Below the pieces are notes generated by a model, which did not search any database, was not told the DNA's origin, and saw only the letters and a list, made by a program, of their open reading frames with translations. From Bacillota bacterium (GTDB lineage: Bacteria; Bacillota; Clostridia; Christensenellales; SZUA-584): 64,000 nt of DNA. Shown piece after piece: positions 50,360 through 57,915 of the stretch. Location: the NCBI GenBank assembly GCA_023391105.1, contig JAEWBO010000025.1, positions 1-64,000 on the forward strand, written 5' to 3'. The position numbers were made by a program, and so were the translations under genes. Each line of letters starts with the position of its first letter. Position 1 is the first letter of the stretch.

Positions 50360-50405
50360 AATCCTCTGTCACGCTGCGCGTGCCACCTCCTTTGAATAAG
50401 GAGGC
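50360..50405 (+). repeat. Palindromic repeat R3, copy i
   Basis: 46 nt: AATCCTC-GTCA start, a CACGC/GCGTG stem with a TGC loop, then CACCTCCTTT...AAGGAGGC. Nearly identical to copy iii (51127-51172), and related by compensatory changes to copy ii on the opposite strand (50682-50724). It lies right after pgi. Confidence 0.88.
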
Positions 50406-50425
50406 TTTGAAGTAAGAGATTCAAA

Positions 50426-50465
50426 ATGGCCATACCGATCCATATGGTATGGCCATATTTGTATT
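50426..50465 (+). terminator. Probable terminator downstream of pgi
   Basis: Perfect 11-bp stem ATGGCCATACC/GGTATGGCCAT (50426-50436 with 50446-50456) followed by ATTTGTATT; the U tract is weak. Confidence 0.6.
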
Positions 50466-50530
50466 GTTTGGCAGGAAAAATGGGAAAGCATGTCGAACAA
50501 AAATGCCGTAACAATTTAGTATCAGAAAAA

Positions 50531-50550
50531 GGCTCCTTTTGAAAGGAGCT
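50531..50550. repeat. Left copy of a 20-bp duplicated hairpin
   Basis: GGCTCCTTTTGAAAGGAGCT, identical to 50682-50701, which is the terminal hairpin of R3 copy ii. R1 copy 2 lies between the two. Confidence 0.85.
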
Positions 50551-50555
50551 CAGGC

Positions 50556-50676
50556 TGTCAATAAACCCTGTTTGTCATTCCGAGCTTGTCGAGTAATCCC
50601 ATGAAAAGCGCCTTGTAGAAGGGGATTCCTCAATCGCTGATGCTCAATCGGAATGACGTAAGTGACTTTTTTGACA
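50556..50676. repeat. Dispersed palindromic element R1, copy 2
   Basis: Begins TGTCAATAAA and ends TTTTTTGACA, imperfect terminal inverted repeats as in copy 1 (16922-17054). The core GTCATTCCGAGCTTGTCGAG has its inverse TCGGAATGAC at the other end. AATCCC/GGGATT inner arms are present. It is flanked by exact 20-bp duplications of the local hairpin. Confidence 0.85.
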
Positions 50677-50681
50677 CTCCC

Positions 50682-50724
50682 GGCTCCTTTTGAAAGGAGC
50701 TGTCAGCGAAGCTGACTGAGGATT
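50682..50724 (-). repeat. Palindromic repeat R3, copy ii
   Basis: Read on the minus strand it follows the same plan as copies i and iii: AATCCTC-GTCA, a TCAGC/GCTGA stem with a TTC loop, then AGCTCCTTT...AAAGGAGCC. The plus-strand end GAGGATT lies 5-10 nt before the DUF559 ATG and can serve as its ribosome binding site. Confidence 0.85.
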
Positions 50725-50728
50725 GCCT

Positions 50729-51097
50729 ATGAGCGATCGGCCATTGCCGCGCAATAAAAAGCTGAAGCCATTCTCTTCACAGCTTCGCAACAATGCCACA
50801 AAAGAGGAGAACCATTTGTGGTATGATTATTTGCGCACATATTACGTTCGTTTCAATCGGCAAAGAATTATAGGGCGATATATTGTAGATTTTTACTGCG
50901 CGAAAGCCAAGCTTGTGGTTGAACTTGACGGCTCTCAGCATTATGAAAACGAAGCGGTCGCGTATGATATGGCACGAGCTGAATATTTGGAAAGTCTCGG
51001 TCTGAAAGTCATGAGACTTGCCAACCTTGATATCAGCCAGAATTTCGAGGGTGTATGCATCGCAATCGATTTGGAAGTGAAACGGCGCATGGAGTAA
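50729..51097 (+). CDS. DUF559 (Vsr-like, PD-(D/E)xK) endonuclease-domain protein
   Basis: 122 residues from the ATG at 50729; the TTG two codons upstream is less likely. The core matches DUF559: NATKEENHLWYDYLR, F-N-R-Q-R-I-I-G-R-Y-I-V-D-F-Y-C (Asp54) and LVVELDGSQH (Glu65, Asp67, His71), the probable metal-binding residues of a very-short-patch-repair-like nuclease fold. No partner gene is present. Instead it is bracketed by R3 palindromes in inverted orientation at 5 and 29 bp. Whether it cuts or processes R3 DNA is speculation. Confidence 0.88.
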   Translation: MSDRPLPRNKKLKPFSSQLRNNATKEENHLWYDYLRTYYVRFNRQRIIGRYIVDFYCAKAKLVVELDGSQHYENEAVAYDMARAEYLESLGLKVMRLANLDISQNFEGVCIAIDLEVKRRME

Positions 51098-51126
51098 ACC
51101 CCCGACACGTGGTAGTGCCACCTTGC

Positions 51127-51172
51127 AATCCTCCGTCACGCTACGCGTGCCACCTCCTTTAATAAAGGAGGC
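51127..51172 (+). repeat. Palindromic repeat R3, copy iii
   Basis: 46 nt: AATCCTCCGTCA, CACGC/GCGTG stem with TAC loop, CCTCCTTT/AAAGGAGG. It lies 29 bp after the DUF559 stop, in inverted orientation to copy ii on the other side of the gene. Confidence 0.88.
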
Positions 51173-51242
51173 TATGAAGCAAGAAGCTTGCCGGAACAAA
51201 AGCTGCAAGACACAACAGCCGGTGAACCTTTTGAAAGGTTGA

Positions 51243-51911
51243 TTACTTCCAAAGCACCAACTCTTTCAGCAACTGCCTGGTTTTCTCGTGACGCGGCATC
51301 TCACCGCGGTAACCAAACCCTGCCATAACGGATACCCCAAAATTTTCAGGATTAAAAAGGCCCTCATCAACCAATAATTGGTTAACTTCCTTTTGGTTAA
51401 AGCCTTCTATCGGGCAAGAATCAATGCCCAGATAAGCGGCCGTAGTCAACATATTCGCCAAAACAATATACGTTTGCTTGCACGCCCAATCGAACAAAGC
51501 CCTATCACTTTCCAGTAAATTAAAATCGCTTTGCTGAAACTCTTTGTAGACTTGCCTCTTGCCTTCTGCAACTCTTTCCGGCAGCTTTTGAACATCATGC
51601 ATCATATGCGTGATGTTGTCCGAACTGTATACCATGTCGGTTTTTTTGCGTGCCAGCAGTATCACCAAGTGACTGGCGCCGTTTAAACTGTTTCGTGCGC
51701 CCCAGGAAATAGGGTAGAGCTTCTTTTTCAATTCGGCATCCTGTACCACAATCATCTTCCACGGTTCAAATCCGAATGATGTCGGTGAAAGACGCGCAGC
51801 CTCTAAAATGGTGTTGAAATCCTTTTCGGAGACGATTTTGGCCGAATCAAATTTCTTGCACGCATGACGGAAACGGAATGTATTCAGAATGATTTCATTT
51901 TTGTCTTCCAT
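51243..51911 (-). CDS. NfsB-like nitroreductase / NAD(P)H-dependent oxidoreductase
   Basis: 222 residues from the ATG at 51911 (GGCGGTG upstream). Single nitroreductase domain with FRHACKKFD, the FMN-binding ARLSPTSFGFEPW, and a C-terminal PIEGFNQKEVNQLL...VSVMAGFGYRG that is typical of the NfsB/dihydropteridine reductase branch. Expected FMN dimer in the cytoplasm. Stand-alone. A small AACCTTT/AAAGGTT hairpin lies after the stop (51225-51240). Confidence 0.9.
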   Translation of the reverse strand: MEDKNEIILNTFRFRHACKKFDSAKIVSEKDFNTILEAARLSPTSFGFEPWKMIVVQDAELKKKLYPISWGARNSLNGASHLVILLARKKTDMVYSSDNITHMMHDVQKLPERVAEGKRQVYKEFQQSDFNLLESDRALFDWACKQTYIVLANMLTTAAYLGIDSCPIEGFNQKEVNQLLVDEGLFNPENFGVSVMAGFGYRGEMPRHEKTRQLLKELVLWK

Positions 51912-52131
51912 AATAAGCACCGCCTTATTTAATCATACATATATCATAGCATACGATTTTCGATTATTGAAGTATACGGATAATAACGAATAGTTTCATT
52001 TGGTTAAAGCCGAACTTGCGTATGATTCATCAACCGCTCCAGTTCTTTGAGAAACTGCTGCACATGGTACGTGTGACAATGATGTATGATCAATGAATTT
52101 CTCAACTGAAAATACATAACCCAAAAATCAA
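51912..52131. other. Divergent intergenic region before the thiamine leader
   Basis: About 220 bp, AT-rich, holding the nitroreductase promoter area on the minus strand and ending at the -35 box of the TPP-riboswitch transcript. A long minus-strand frame (52004-52465) runs through riboswitch and repeats and is not a gene. Confidence 0.4.
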
Positions 52132-52160
52132 TTGACACATCCTTCATCTTCGTATACAAT
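52132..52160 (+). promoter_or_regulatory. SigA promoter of the TPP-riboswitch operon
   Basis: Consensus TTGACA (52132-52137), a 17-bp spacer and TACAAT (52155-52160). Transcription starts near 52167, at the base of the aptamer. Confidence 0.85.
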
Positions 52161-52164
52161 GCAA

Positions 52165-52270
52165 GCGAACTGAATAGAGCATATGGGAGCTGAGTGATCG
52201 GCTGAGAGGAGACTGATGCGTCTCGACCATGAGAACCTGATACGGATAATGCCGGCGTAGGAATTTGCAA
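52165..52270 (+). ncRNA. TPP riboswitch (THI element)
   Basis: Contains the conserved THI-box blocks: GGGAGC (52185-52190), GGCTGAGAGGA (52200-52210), a variable P3-type hairpin arm, ACCTGATACGGATAATGCCGGCGTAGGAA (given here only as blocks ACCTGA, CGGATAATGCCGGCGTAGGAA region 52235-52263). A terminator follows at 52286-52316, so thiamine pyrophosphate likely stops transcription of the downstream transporter genes. Confidence 0.95.
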
Positions 52271-52285
52271 TTTTAGATTTTTATT

Positions 52286-52316
52286 GAGCCGTTCCGTATT
52301 GGATACGGCTCTTTTT
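52286..52316 (+). terminator. Expression-platform terminator of the TPP riboswitch
   Basis: GAGCCGT/ACGGCTC stem (52286-52292 with 52305-52311) followed by TTTTT. With ligand bound it should form and prevent expression of the transporter operon. Confidence 0.88.
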
Positions 52317-52319
52317 GTT

Positions 52320-52500
52320 GCCAACACGGCGGGCGGGCATGGAAACCCGCCCCTACGAACATATGCGAAACGGCGGGTCAGAAATGTTGTGCTATAGGAT
52401 GCGCCGCGAAATGTAGGGAACGGTCTCGACCGTCCCGTGTGTAACGCAATACGGCGAGCGACCAATGGTCGCCCCTACGGTACGATGCAGGGGTGACGAG
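52320..52500. repeat. Cluster of three GC-rich hairpin repeats (R4) inside the thiamine leader
   Basis: GGGCGGG/CCCGCCC (52331-52352), a GGGAACGGTC/GACCGTCCC hairpin (about 52415-52436) and GCGACC/GGTCGC (52458-52472). The first and third are followed by the same CCCTACG. They lie between the riboswitch terminator and the first gene, so they are transcribed in the 5' untranslated region of the operon. Confidence 0.75.
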
Positions 52501-52588
52501 CGTTCCGAGTGCTTGTTTAAAACGGTATAGTAAATGTCAGAAACGATAAGAATTCATTTAAATTTGATGTGATAAGGAGGGCAAAAAT

Positions 52589-52876
52589 ATGCCAATCGTC
52601 AATGTGGAGCTTCAGGTCATCCCGGGAGGCGTGGATAACGTCTACGAGGTGGTAGACAGCGTAATCGCGCTGATCAAGGATTCGGGCGTGAAATATGTGG
52701 TGGGGCCCATGGGAACCACGATGGAGGGCGAGCTGCCGCAGCTGTTGAAAATCGTTGAGAAGGCGCAGCAGGTCTGCATAGACGGCGGCGCAAGCCGCGT
52801 GCTGTCCGTGGTCAAAATCGACTATAAGCCGGAAGGTGCAACTATCGATGAAAAAATCGGGAAATATCGCAAGTAA
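52589..52876 (+). CDS. Thiamine-binding protein, YkoF/MTH1187 family
   Basis: 95 residues with the DUF77-type ferredoxin-like fold: ELQVIPGG near the start, IKDSGVKYVVGPMGTTMEGE (the conserved G-T-x-x-E-G ligand site, about 31-50) and VLSVVKIDYK. It binds thiamine or its pyrimidine precursor. Its place as first gene under a TPP riboswitch and before an HMP-type ABC transporter supports this. AAGGAGG precedes the ATG. Confidence 0.92.
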   Translation: MPIVNVELQVIPGGVDNVYEVVDSVIALIKDSGVKYVVGPMGTTMEGELPQLLKIVEKAQQVCIDGGASRVLSVVKIDYKPEGATIDEKIGKYRK

Positions 52877-53606
52877 AATCTATCCCGCCGCTGCGTTGTG
52901 CGTGTTCGCCGGCGCTTGGGAGCTGATCGTACGGGTTCAGCAGGTGCCGGAATACCGGCTTCCCACACCCAGCGCCATCGTGGCGGAGTTCGTGAGCAAG
53001 TTTGATCTGCTGGCATACCACGCGGCGCAGACGGTAGTCGAAGCGCTGCTCGGGTTTGTCATCGGCGTGGCGCTTGCTGTTCTGGTCGCGATTGTGATGA
53101 GCATGTCGCGTCCTGTTAGACTCACGATTTATCCGTTCATGATTATCTCGCAGACGGTGCCTCTCGTGGTGATTGCGCCGCTGCTCGCCATATGGTTTGG
53201 CTTCGGCATCATTCCAAAGATCATCATGGCGGTGGTCGTCGTGTTTTTCCCCGTAGCCGTGAGCTTAACGGAGGGGATGGAAACATACGATGCCGATCTC
53301 GTGGATTTGATGCGTGTGATGAAGGCAAACCGCGCTCAGATATACAAAACCGTGCTGATTCCCGGCGCGCTGCCGTCGTTTTTCGCGGGGCTCAAGATAT
53401 CCGCGGCATATTGTGTGATGGGCGCCGTGATATCCGAATGGACAGGCGCCACACGCGGGCTTGGTATCTATCTTTCGCGTGCCACGAGCACGTTTGAAAC
53501 GGCGGCGCTGTTCGCCAACATACTTGTGATCGTGCTGTTAAGCTTCGCGTTGTTTCGCGCTGTGAGCTTCGCCGAAAAAAAAGCGATACCATGGAACAGA
53601 AAATAG
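52848..53606 (+). CDS. ABC transporter permease for thiamine precursor (ThiX-like)
   Basis: 252 residues from the ATG at 52848, overlapping the previous gene by 29 bp with GGAAGGTG upstream; a GTG 12 bp earlier is possible. About six membrane helices and the SsuC/ThiX coupling motif with E-x-x-x-x-Y-D-A-D-L-V-D-L-M-R. Forms the channel with the following binding protein and ATPase. Imports hydroxymethylpyrimidine-type precursors by inference from the riboswitch. Confidence 0.92.
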   Translation: MKKSGNIASKIYPAAALCVFAGAWELIVRVQQVPEYRLPTPSAIVAEFVSKFDLLAYHAAQTVVEALLGFVIGVALAVLVAIVMSMSRPVRLTIYPFMIISQTVPLVVIAPLLAIWFGFGIIPKIIMAVVVVFFPVAVSLTEGMETYDADLVDLMRVMKANRAQIYKTVLIPGALPSFFAGLKISAAYCVMGAVISEWTGATRGLGIYLSRATSTFETAALFANILVIVLLSFALFRAVSFAEKKAIPWNRK

Positions 53607-53643
53607 TTTGAAATAAATTTGTCACATAGAAAGGAAAAAGAAG

Positions 53644-54609
53644 ATGAAAAAAGTGATAGCGCTGATACTGGCGTTGGCTATGCTTGTGGCGTTGGGTGCA
53701 TGCGCTACGCCGCAAAACGAGAAAGTCACACTTGTTCTGGACTGGACACCAAACACCAACCACACAGGGCTTTATGTCGCGCTGGAAAACGGTTATTTTG
53801 CGGATAACGGACTGGATGTACAGATCATACAGCCGTCCGATACAGGCGTGATACAGCTCGTCGCAGCAGACAGCGCTCAGTTCGGCATCGATTTTCAGGA
53901 GTCCACAACATTCGCGCGCGACGCGGGCATCCCTGTGGTATCCATCGCGGCCATATTGCAGCACAACACATCGGCTTTTGCGGCGCCGATCGATCGCGGC
54001 ATCGCGAGCGCAAAGGACTTTGAAGGCAAAACCTACGGCGGCTGGGGCCTGGACATGGAAACCGCAACCATCAGGTACATGATGGAACAGGAAGGCGGAG
54101 ACTTCTCCAAGGTGAATATCGTGACCATGGGCGATACCGACGCGATTACCGCATTTGACATGAAAAGCATTGACTTTGCGTGGATATACGAAGGCTGGGA
54201 GGGTCTTAACGCACAGCTTAAGGGCGTGGAGCTTTCGTATGTGCCGTTCGCTGACGATCCGGTGTTCGACTACTACACACCCATCATCATCACGAGCGAG
54301 AATATGATAAGCAACAACAAAGAGACCGTCAGTAAGTTTATGGACGCCGTGGTTAAGGGTTACACCTACGCGGCGGAGAAACCATCCGAGAGTGCCGACA
54401 TATTGCTTAAACACGCGCCTGAGCTGGATCCAGAGCTTGTGCATACTAGTCAGGAATTCATGTCGCCCAAGTACATAGACGACGCGGAAAGCTTCGGCGT
54501 GCAAAAGCAGGAGGTGTGGAGCCGCTACACACAGTGGCTGCTTGATCAAGGCTTTTTAAAGACGCAGGTGGATTCCACGAAAGCGTTTACCAACGAATTT
54601 GTGCAGTAA
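53644..54609 (+). CDS. Substrate-binding lipoprotein ThiY-like (NMT1/THI5 family)
   Basis: 321 residues. Signal peptide with lipobox LGAC (Cys20), then the family-defining V-L-D-W-T-P-N-T-N-H-T-G-L-Y-V-A (about 30-46), the GIDFQES ligand loop and a Y-E-G-W block. NMT1/THI5-type proteins bind N-formyl-aminopyrimidine or HMP for thiamine synthesis. Anchored to the outer face of the membrane. The ATG has AAAGGAAA upstream. Confidence 0.95.
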   Translation: MKKVIALILALAMLVALGACATPQNEKVTLVLDWTPNTNHTGLYVALENGYFADNGLDVQIIQPSDTGVIQLVAADSAQFGIDFQESTTFARDAGIPVVSIAAILQHNTSAFAAPIDRGIASAKDFEGKTYGGWGLDMETATIRYMMEQEGGDFSKVNIVTMGDTDAITAFDMKSIDFAWIYEGWEGLNAQLKGVELSYVPFADDPVFDYYTPIIITSENMISNNKETVSKFMDAVVKGYTYAAEKPSESADILLKHAPELDPELVHTSQEFMSPKYIDDAESFGVQKQEVWSRYTQWLLDQGFLKTQVDSTKAFTNEFVQ

Positions 54610-54632
54610 CTCTGGCAATTGGGGAGGCCGAT

Positions 54633-55382
54633 ATGGACACGATCATTTCGCTTAAAAACGTTGGCAAGATATTCGAGCAGACACAGAGCTATGTGGAAGC
54701 GCTCGTCGATATCAGCTTTGACGTGCGCGAAAACGAGTTTGTGTCGGTACTGGGTCCCTCGGGGTGCGGCAAAAGCACGCTGCTCAAGATCATAGCGGGG
54801 CTGGATAAAGACTATACGGGTGAGGCAAGTGTGGCTGGGCGTGATGTAAGGCAAACCGCTCCATCCGTGTGCCTCATGCACCAGAAGGATTTGCTGCTGC
54901 CGTGGCGCAGTGTACTGGATAACGTCGCGCTGCCGCTTGAGCTGCGCGGTGTGCCAAAGGTACAGCGGCAGGAAACAGCGCTTGCGCACTTTGAGGAGTT
55001 TGGTCTCAAAGGCTTTGAACACATGTATCCGCATCAGCTCAGCGGCGGAATGCGACAGCGCGCCGCACTGCTGCGTATGTTTCTCGATCAGGGAGATGTG
55101 TATCTCATGGATGAGCCGTTCGCCGCACTGGATGCGCTTACACGCTTCAAGATGCGCGAGTGGCTGCTGGATGTGTGGAATGCGCACCGCAAGGCTGTCG
55201 TTTTTGTGACGCATGATATTGAGGAAGCGGTGTTCCTCTCAGACCGCATCTTGGTTTTGAGCGAACGCCCTGCCAAGGTGGCGCATGTATTCGATGTATC
55301 CCTTGTGCGCCCGCGCACTCGGGACTTGCTGGACGATCCGGTGTTTTTAAAGCTGCGCCGCGCCGTGCAGGACGCATTGTGA
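54633..55382 (+). CDS. ABC transporter ATPase for thiamine precursor (ThiZ-like)
   Basis: 249 residues: Walker A GPSGCGKST (about 39-47), Q-loop LMHQKDLLLPW typical of the SsuB/TauB/ThiZ group, signature LSGGMRQRA, Walker B VYLMDEPFAALD and THDIEEA. Powers the ThiX channel. Last gene of the riboswitch operon, followed by a strong terminator. Confidence 0.95.
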   Translation: MDTIISLKNVGKIFEQTQSYVEALVDISFDVRENEFVSVLGPSGCGKSTLLKIIAGLDKDYTGEASVAGRDVRQTAPSVCLMHQKDLLLPWRSVLDNVALPLELRGVPKVQRQETALAHFEEFGLKGFEHMYPHQLSGGMRQRAALLRMFLDQGDVYLMDEPFAALDALTRFKMREWLLDVWNAHRKAVVFVTHDIEEAVFLSDRILVLSERPAKVAHVFDVSLVRPRTRDLLDDPVFLKLRRAVQDAL

Positions 55383-55403
55383 AGCAAACAAAATTTGCAG
55401 GAA

Positions 55404-55438
55404 GAACGGCTGTTTATTGTTGAGCGGCCGTTTTTTTT
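55404..55438 (+). terminator. Terminator of the thiamine transporter operon
   Basis: AACGGC/GCCGTT stem (55404-55409 with 55427-55432) with a 17-nt loop, running into eight T residues, 20 bp after the ATPase stop. It extends to the stop codon of the convergent gene. Confidence 0.85.
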
Positions 55439-56060
55439 ATATCGCTGCGATACCAAAGCGAAGAACTGTCTTGCATTTCTCGGCAGCCACGCGCCGAAAA
55501 TCCGCCATGTATATCTCGTGGTGCTGTTTGGATGGGCGTTTATACCCTTGAGCTTCGATGAAGTCATGCATTCTGGTGAACGTGACCGGTTCATCATCAA
55601 ACGAGCCGATATGCAGCGTCTGGCAGCAAAGCCCCTCGCTCAGCGTTTCCAGACGCACACGGTTGAGTGCTTGGTTGCCCTTCTTTATGAGCTGTTCTTC
55701 GCGGATGGAATTGAAAAGTGCCTGTGTGACAAACGGTGGCTGCTGGATCATCAGTGTCCAGACAAAAGCGTCTTTGTTGGTGCCGTCAAACGCCGTGCCT
55801 TCGGGCATGTTCCATATGCCTTCCAGCGCGTATACTTTGTATTCAAAATACCCATCGGGGACGATACCCTTCTTGGGCAGCATTTTGATGCCATACGAGA
55901 CAGCATACAGCGCACCCAGTGCATCCTGAAATACATCGCTCTTGTTCGGGTCACCCTGTCCGTCTATCATCGCGTATTGCAGAGGGGGAATCTCAATGAT
56001 TTCGGGATTTTTCGGGAAATACAGGGATTTGATCAGTGCTTTATAAGCTTCGGCGTTCAT
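55437..56060 (-). CDS. GyrI-like small-molecule-binding protein
   Basis: 207 residues from the ATG at 56060, chosen because GAGGAG lies 6 nt upstream; the ATG two codons before is too close to it. GyrI-like fold: IPPLQYAMIDGQGDPN near residue 27, LYAVSYGIKMLPK, and a C-terminal HEIYMADFRR. Such proteins bind amphipathic small molecules without DNA contact. Specificity unknown. Confidence 0.9.
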   Translation of the reverse strand: MNAEAYKALIKSLYFPKNPEIIEIPPLQYAMIDGQGDPNKSDVFQDALGALYAVSYGIKMLPKKGIVPDGYFEYKVYALEGIWNMPEGTAFDGTNKDAFVWTLMIQQPPFVTQALFNSIREEQLIKKGNQALNRVRLETLSEGLCCQTLHIGSFDDEPVTFTRMHDFIEAQGYKRPSKQHHEIYMADFRRVAAEKCKTVLRFGIAAI

Positions 56061-56154
56061 ATTCATCTCCTCGCTGCCTTTATCGGATTCATTATGGTCA
56101 GTATTATAACACGAGGAACATGACACCAGTGTGTCATGCTTGGAGATGCAAACG

Positions 56155-56535
56155 CTATTTTTTCGCGCCGCAGTGGGGGCAGTAAGCAAAGCTGGCATCG
56201 AACGCCGCGCCGCAGCTTGAACAGTGCGCGAACATGTCGTCAAAGCCGCCAAAGCCGCCGGATATTTTTTTGAGCCGCGAGAAATCGATGGAGGCCGCGG
56301 TTTTTAGCTGCTCGGCGTATGCGGCGTCCGCCTCATAAAGCGCACTGCAGCAGCGCAGCTTCAGGTAATAATGCCGGTTCCATCGAAAGGTGGGTATAAA
56401 AAACAGATGGAAGTATGTATAGTGCTCATAAAAAGATGCGGAAGTAAGCCGCCCGCAGTTTGGGCAGACCACATTCGAAAATTCCTTGATGGGCCGTTCC
56501 TTTTCCTCGATGCCGAATATGCCGATAAAAAACAC
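56155..56535 (-). CDS. Zinc-ribbon protein
   Basis: 126 residues from a probable GTG at 56535 with GAGGG upstream; the longest frame begins at 56613 but its extra residues look unrelated. Reads (M)FFIGIFGIEEKE, then a zinc knuckle CPNCG paired with RCCSALYE, and a C-terminal double-zinc-ribbon tail CSSCG...CPHCG. A family with this shape is frequent in Clostridia. Function unknown. Confidence 0.75.
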   Translation of the reverse strand: MFFIGIFGIEEKERPIKEFSNVVCPNCGRLTSASFYEHYTYFHLFFIPTFRWNRHYYLKLRCCSALYEADAAYAEQLKTAASIDFSRLKKISGGFGGFDDMFAHCSSCGAAFDASFAYCPHCGAKK

Positions 56536-56616
56536 AAGCAGTACCCTCTTCAACGTGATTTTTATATAATTATACGGCTTATTCGGCACAAAGGGAAGAG
56601 CAGCCAGATGCACTGT

Positions 56617-57147
56617 TTATGTGTTTGACACGCACCCATGCAAGGCCTGGGTAATTGTGCTGCTGAGCTTCTCGATATCGTTGCCACTTAGCTTGTAGAC
56701 AGAGGTTTTCTCCATCGATGTCTTTTCGCCCGGCGCTATCAAATCGGCGATATGCATATCGGCAAATGCGACCGGGGATGCACCTGTTCTTTTTTTAAGT
56801 TCAGACGCAATTTTTGTGTTGGGGCTAAGGGCACCGCCGCTGATCGAGAAGAACGCGTACTTCTTCGAAATGGATTTGACATACTTTAGATACGAGCGAA
56901 GCGGCGAGGCAATTTTCCCGAGCCATATCGGCGCAAAGAAGAGCACGAGATCATACGTTTCAAGAGCCTTGGGAGCGGGCTGGGCCTGGGGTGACCGACC
57001 GAAGATCGTGTCTCCAATAATCGTACCGTTCGTCCGCTTATTAGCCTCGGTGATTCTTATGTGTGGCGCCGAATAGTTTTTTGCGATCCTAGCTGCCAAA
57101 GCGTCATTGTTGCCTGTAAATGAATAAGAGACAACTGCGATTTTCAT
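56617..57147 (-). CDS. Flavodoxin-family protein
   Basis: 176 residues with the FMN phosphate loop near residue 8 (SYSFTGNNDALA) and W-L-G-K-I-A and S-I-S-G-G-A-L blocks of flavodoxin-like folds. Probably an electron carrier or NAD(P)H-quinone-type reductase. GGAGG lies 8 nt before the ATG. About 110 bp upstream lies a palindrome shared with the adjacent TetR gene, suggesting TetR control. Confidence 0.85.
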   Translation of the reverse strand: MKIAVVSYSFTGNNDALAARIAKNYSAPHIRITEANKRTNGTIIGDTIFGRSPQAQPAPKALETYDLVLFFAPIWLGKIASPLRSYLKYVKSISKKYAFFSISGGALSPNTKIASELKKRTGASPVAFADMHIADLIAPGEKTSMEKTSVYKLSGNDIEKLSSTITQALHGCVSNT

Positions 57148-57257
57148 GATATACCTCCAAAAGATTTATTAAATGATTCATATATATGTAGCCTTTAAAG
57201 TGCGTACTCGCCTGAGTATAGGGTCTAAAATGCCGCATCAAACAGTAGCAACTTCAC

Positions 57258-57285
57258 ATGAATGAACATATTTGGATTCATTCAT
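57258..57285. promoter_or_regulatory. TetR operator copy 2 (flavodoxin side)
   Basis: ATGAATGAA and TTCATTCAT arms separated by exactly 10 bp, the same architecture as copy 1 (57916-57949). Located between the TetR terminator and the flavodoxin promoter area (TTGATG and TATACT on the minus strand downstream of it). Confidence 0.75.
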
Positions 57286-57295
57286 ATCAACGCTT

Positions 57296-57320
57296 GAAAA
57301 AAGGGCACTTTTTGAGCCCT
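57296..57320 (-). terminator. Terminator of the TetR gene
   Basis: GGGC/GCCC stem (57316-57319 with 57303-57306), extended by A/T pairs, followed on the minus strand by TTTTTTC. It lies right after the stop at 57327. Confidence 0.7.
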
Positions 57321-57326
57321 TCGCTG

Positions 57327-57905
57327 TCAGGGACGCGTCGTCAATCCCTCAAATACAAGCTCTGTGATGTGCTCCAGAAGCTCGGGGAAATAATCAAGCC
57401 CGATTTCTTCCTTATGAGTATCGATATTGATGATGGCTGCAAAGATCATCATGATCATTTTGCTGTGGATATCTTTTCTCATTTTCCCCTCAGTCTGCCA
57501 CTTTTCCACTATTGCCAGAAAAGAGTCATACATGAAATCGACGGCGTCTATTCCGTTCTCCTCACGGTAAACCTGCTCGATCTTGTCAAAGACGCTCTTG
57601 TTGTACCACTCTCTAAGTATCGGATTTGCCTTCATGCCCTGCATATTGAGTATCATTATCTGCCTGACCACCATGATTGGCTCCTGATCCATATCGACGG
57701 ACTGCATCATATTTTTTTTGAGTTTGGCGTTTTCATCGAGATAGATGTCCATAAACAGCTTTTCCTTGGAGGAATAGTAGTTGTAAAAGGTGCCCACGGC
57801 CATTCCGGCCTGCTTGGTGATATCGGACACGTTCGTATCTTTAAACCCCTTGCTGCTGAACAGTTCTTTTGCGCTTTTATAAATCTCTGCTTTTTTATCC
57901 TGCAT
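57327..57905 (-). CDS. TetR-family transcriptional regulator
   Basis: 192 residues. N-terminal helix-turn-helix (about 8-52: GFKDTNVSDITKQAGMAVGTFYNYYSSKEKL) and an all-helical ligand-binding domain. The gene has a 34-bp palindrome 11 bp before its start, and a second copy precedes the flavodoxin gene downstream, so it probably represses itself and the flavodoxin. Inducer unknown. Confidence 0.94.
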   Translation of the reverse strand: MQDKKAEIYKSAKELFSSKGFKDTNVSDITKQAGMAVGTFYNYYSSKEKLFMDIYLDENAKLKKNMMQSVDMDQEPIMVVRQIMILNMQGMKANPILREWYNKSVFDKIEQVYREENGIDAVDFMYDSFLAIVEKWQTEGKMRKDIHSKMIMMIFAAIINIDTHKEEIGLDYFPELLEHITELVFEGLTTRP

Positions 57906-57915
57906 AATCCCACCT

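Noticed and set aside
50360..51172. CRISPR-like array
   Set aside because: Three palindromic copies differ in orientation and spacing and one encloses a gene; no regular spacers.
52004..52465. 153-codon minus-strand ORF
   Set aside because: It is antisense to the TPP riboswitch and hairpin repeats; the coding look comes from the repeats.
53392..54549. 385-codon ORF antisense to the ThiX/ThiY genes
   Set aside because: Shadow frame overlapping two genes with clear domains; no homologous motifs.
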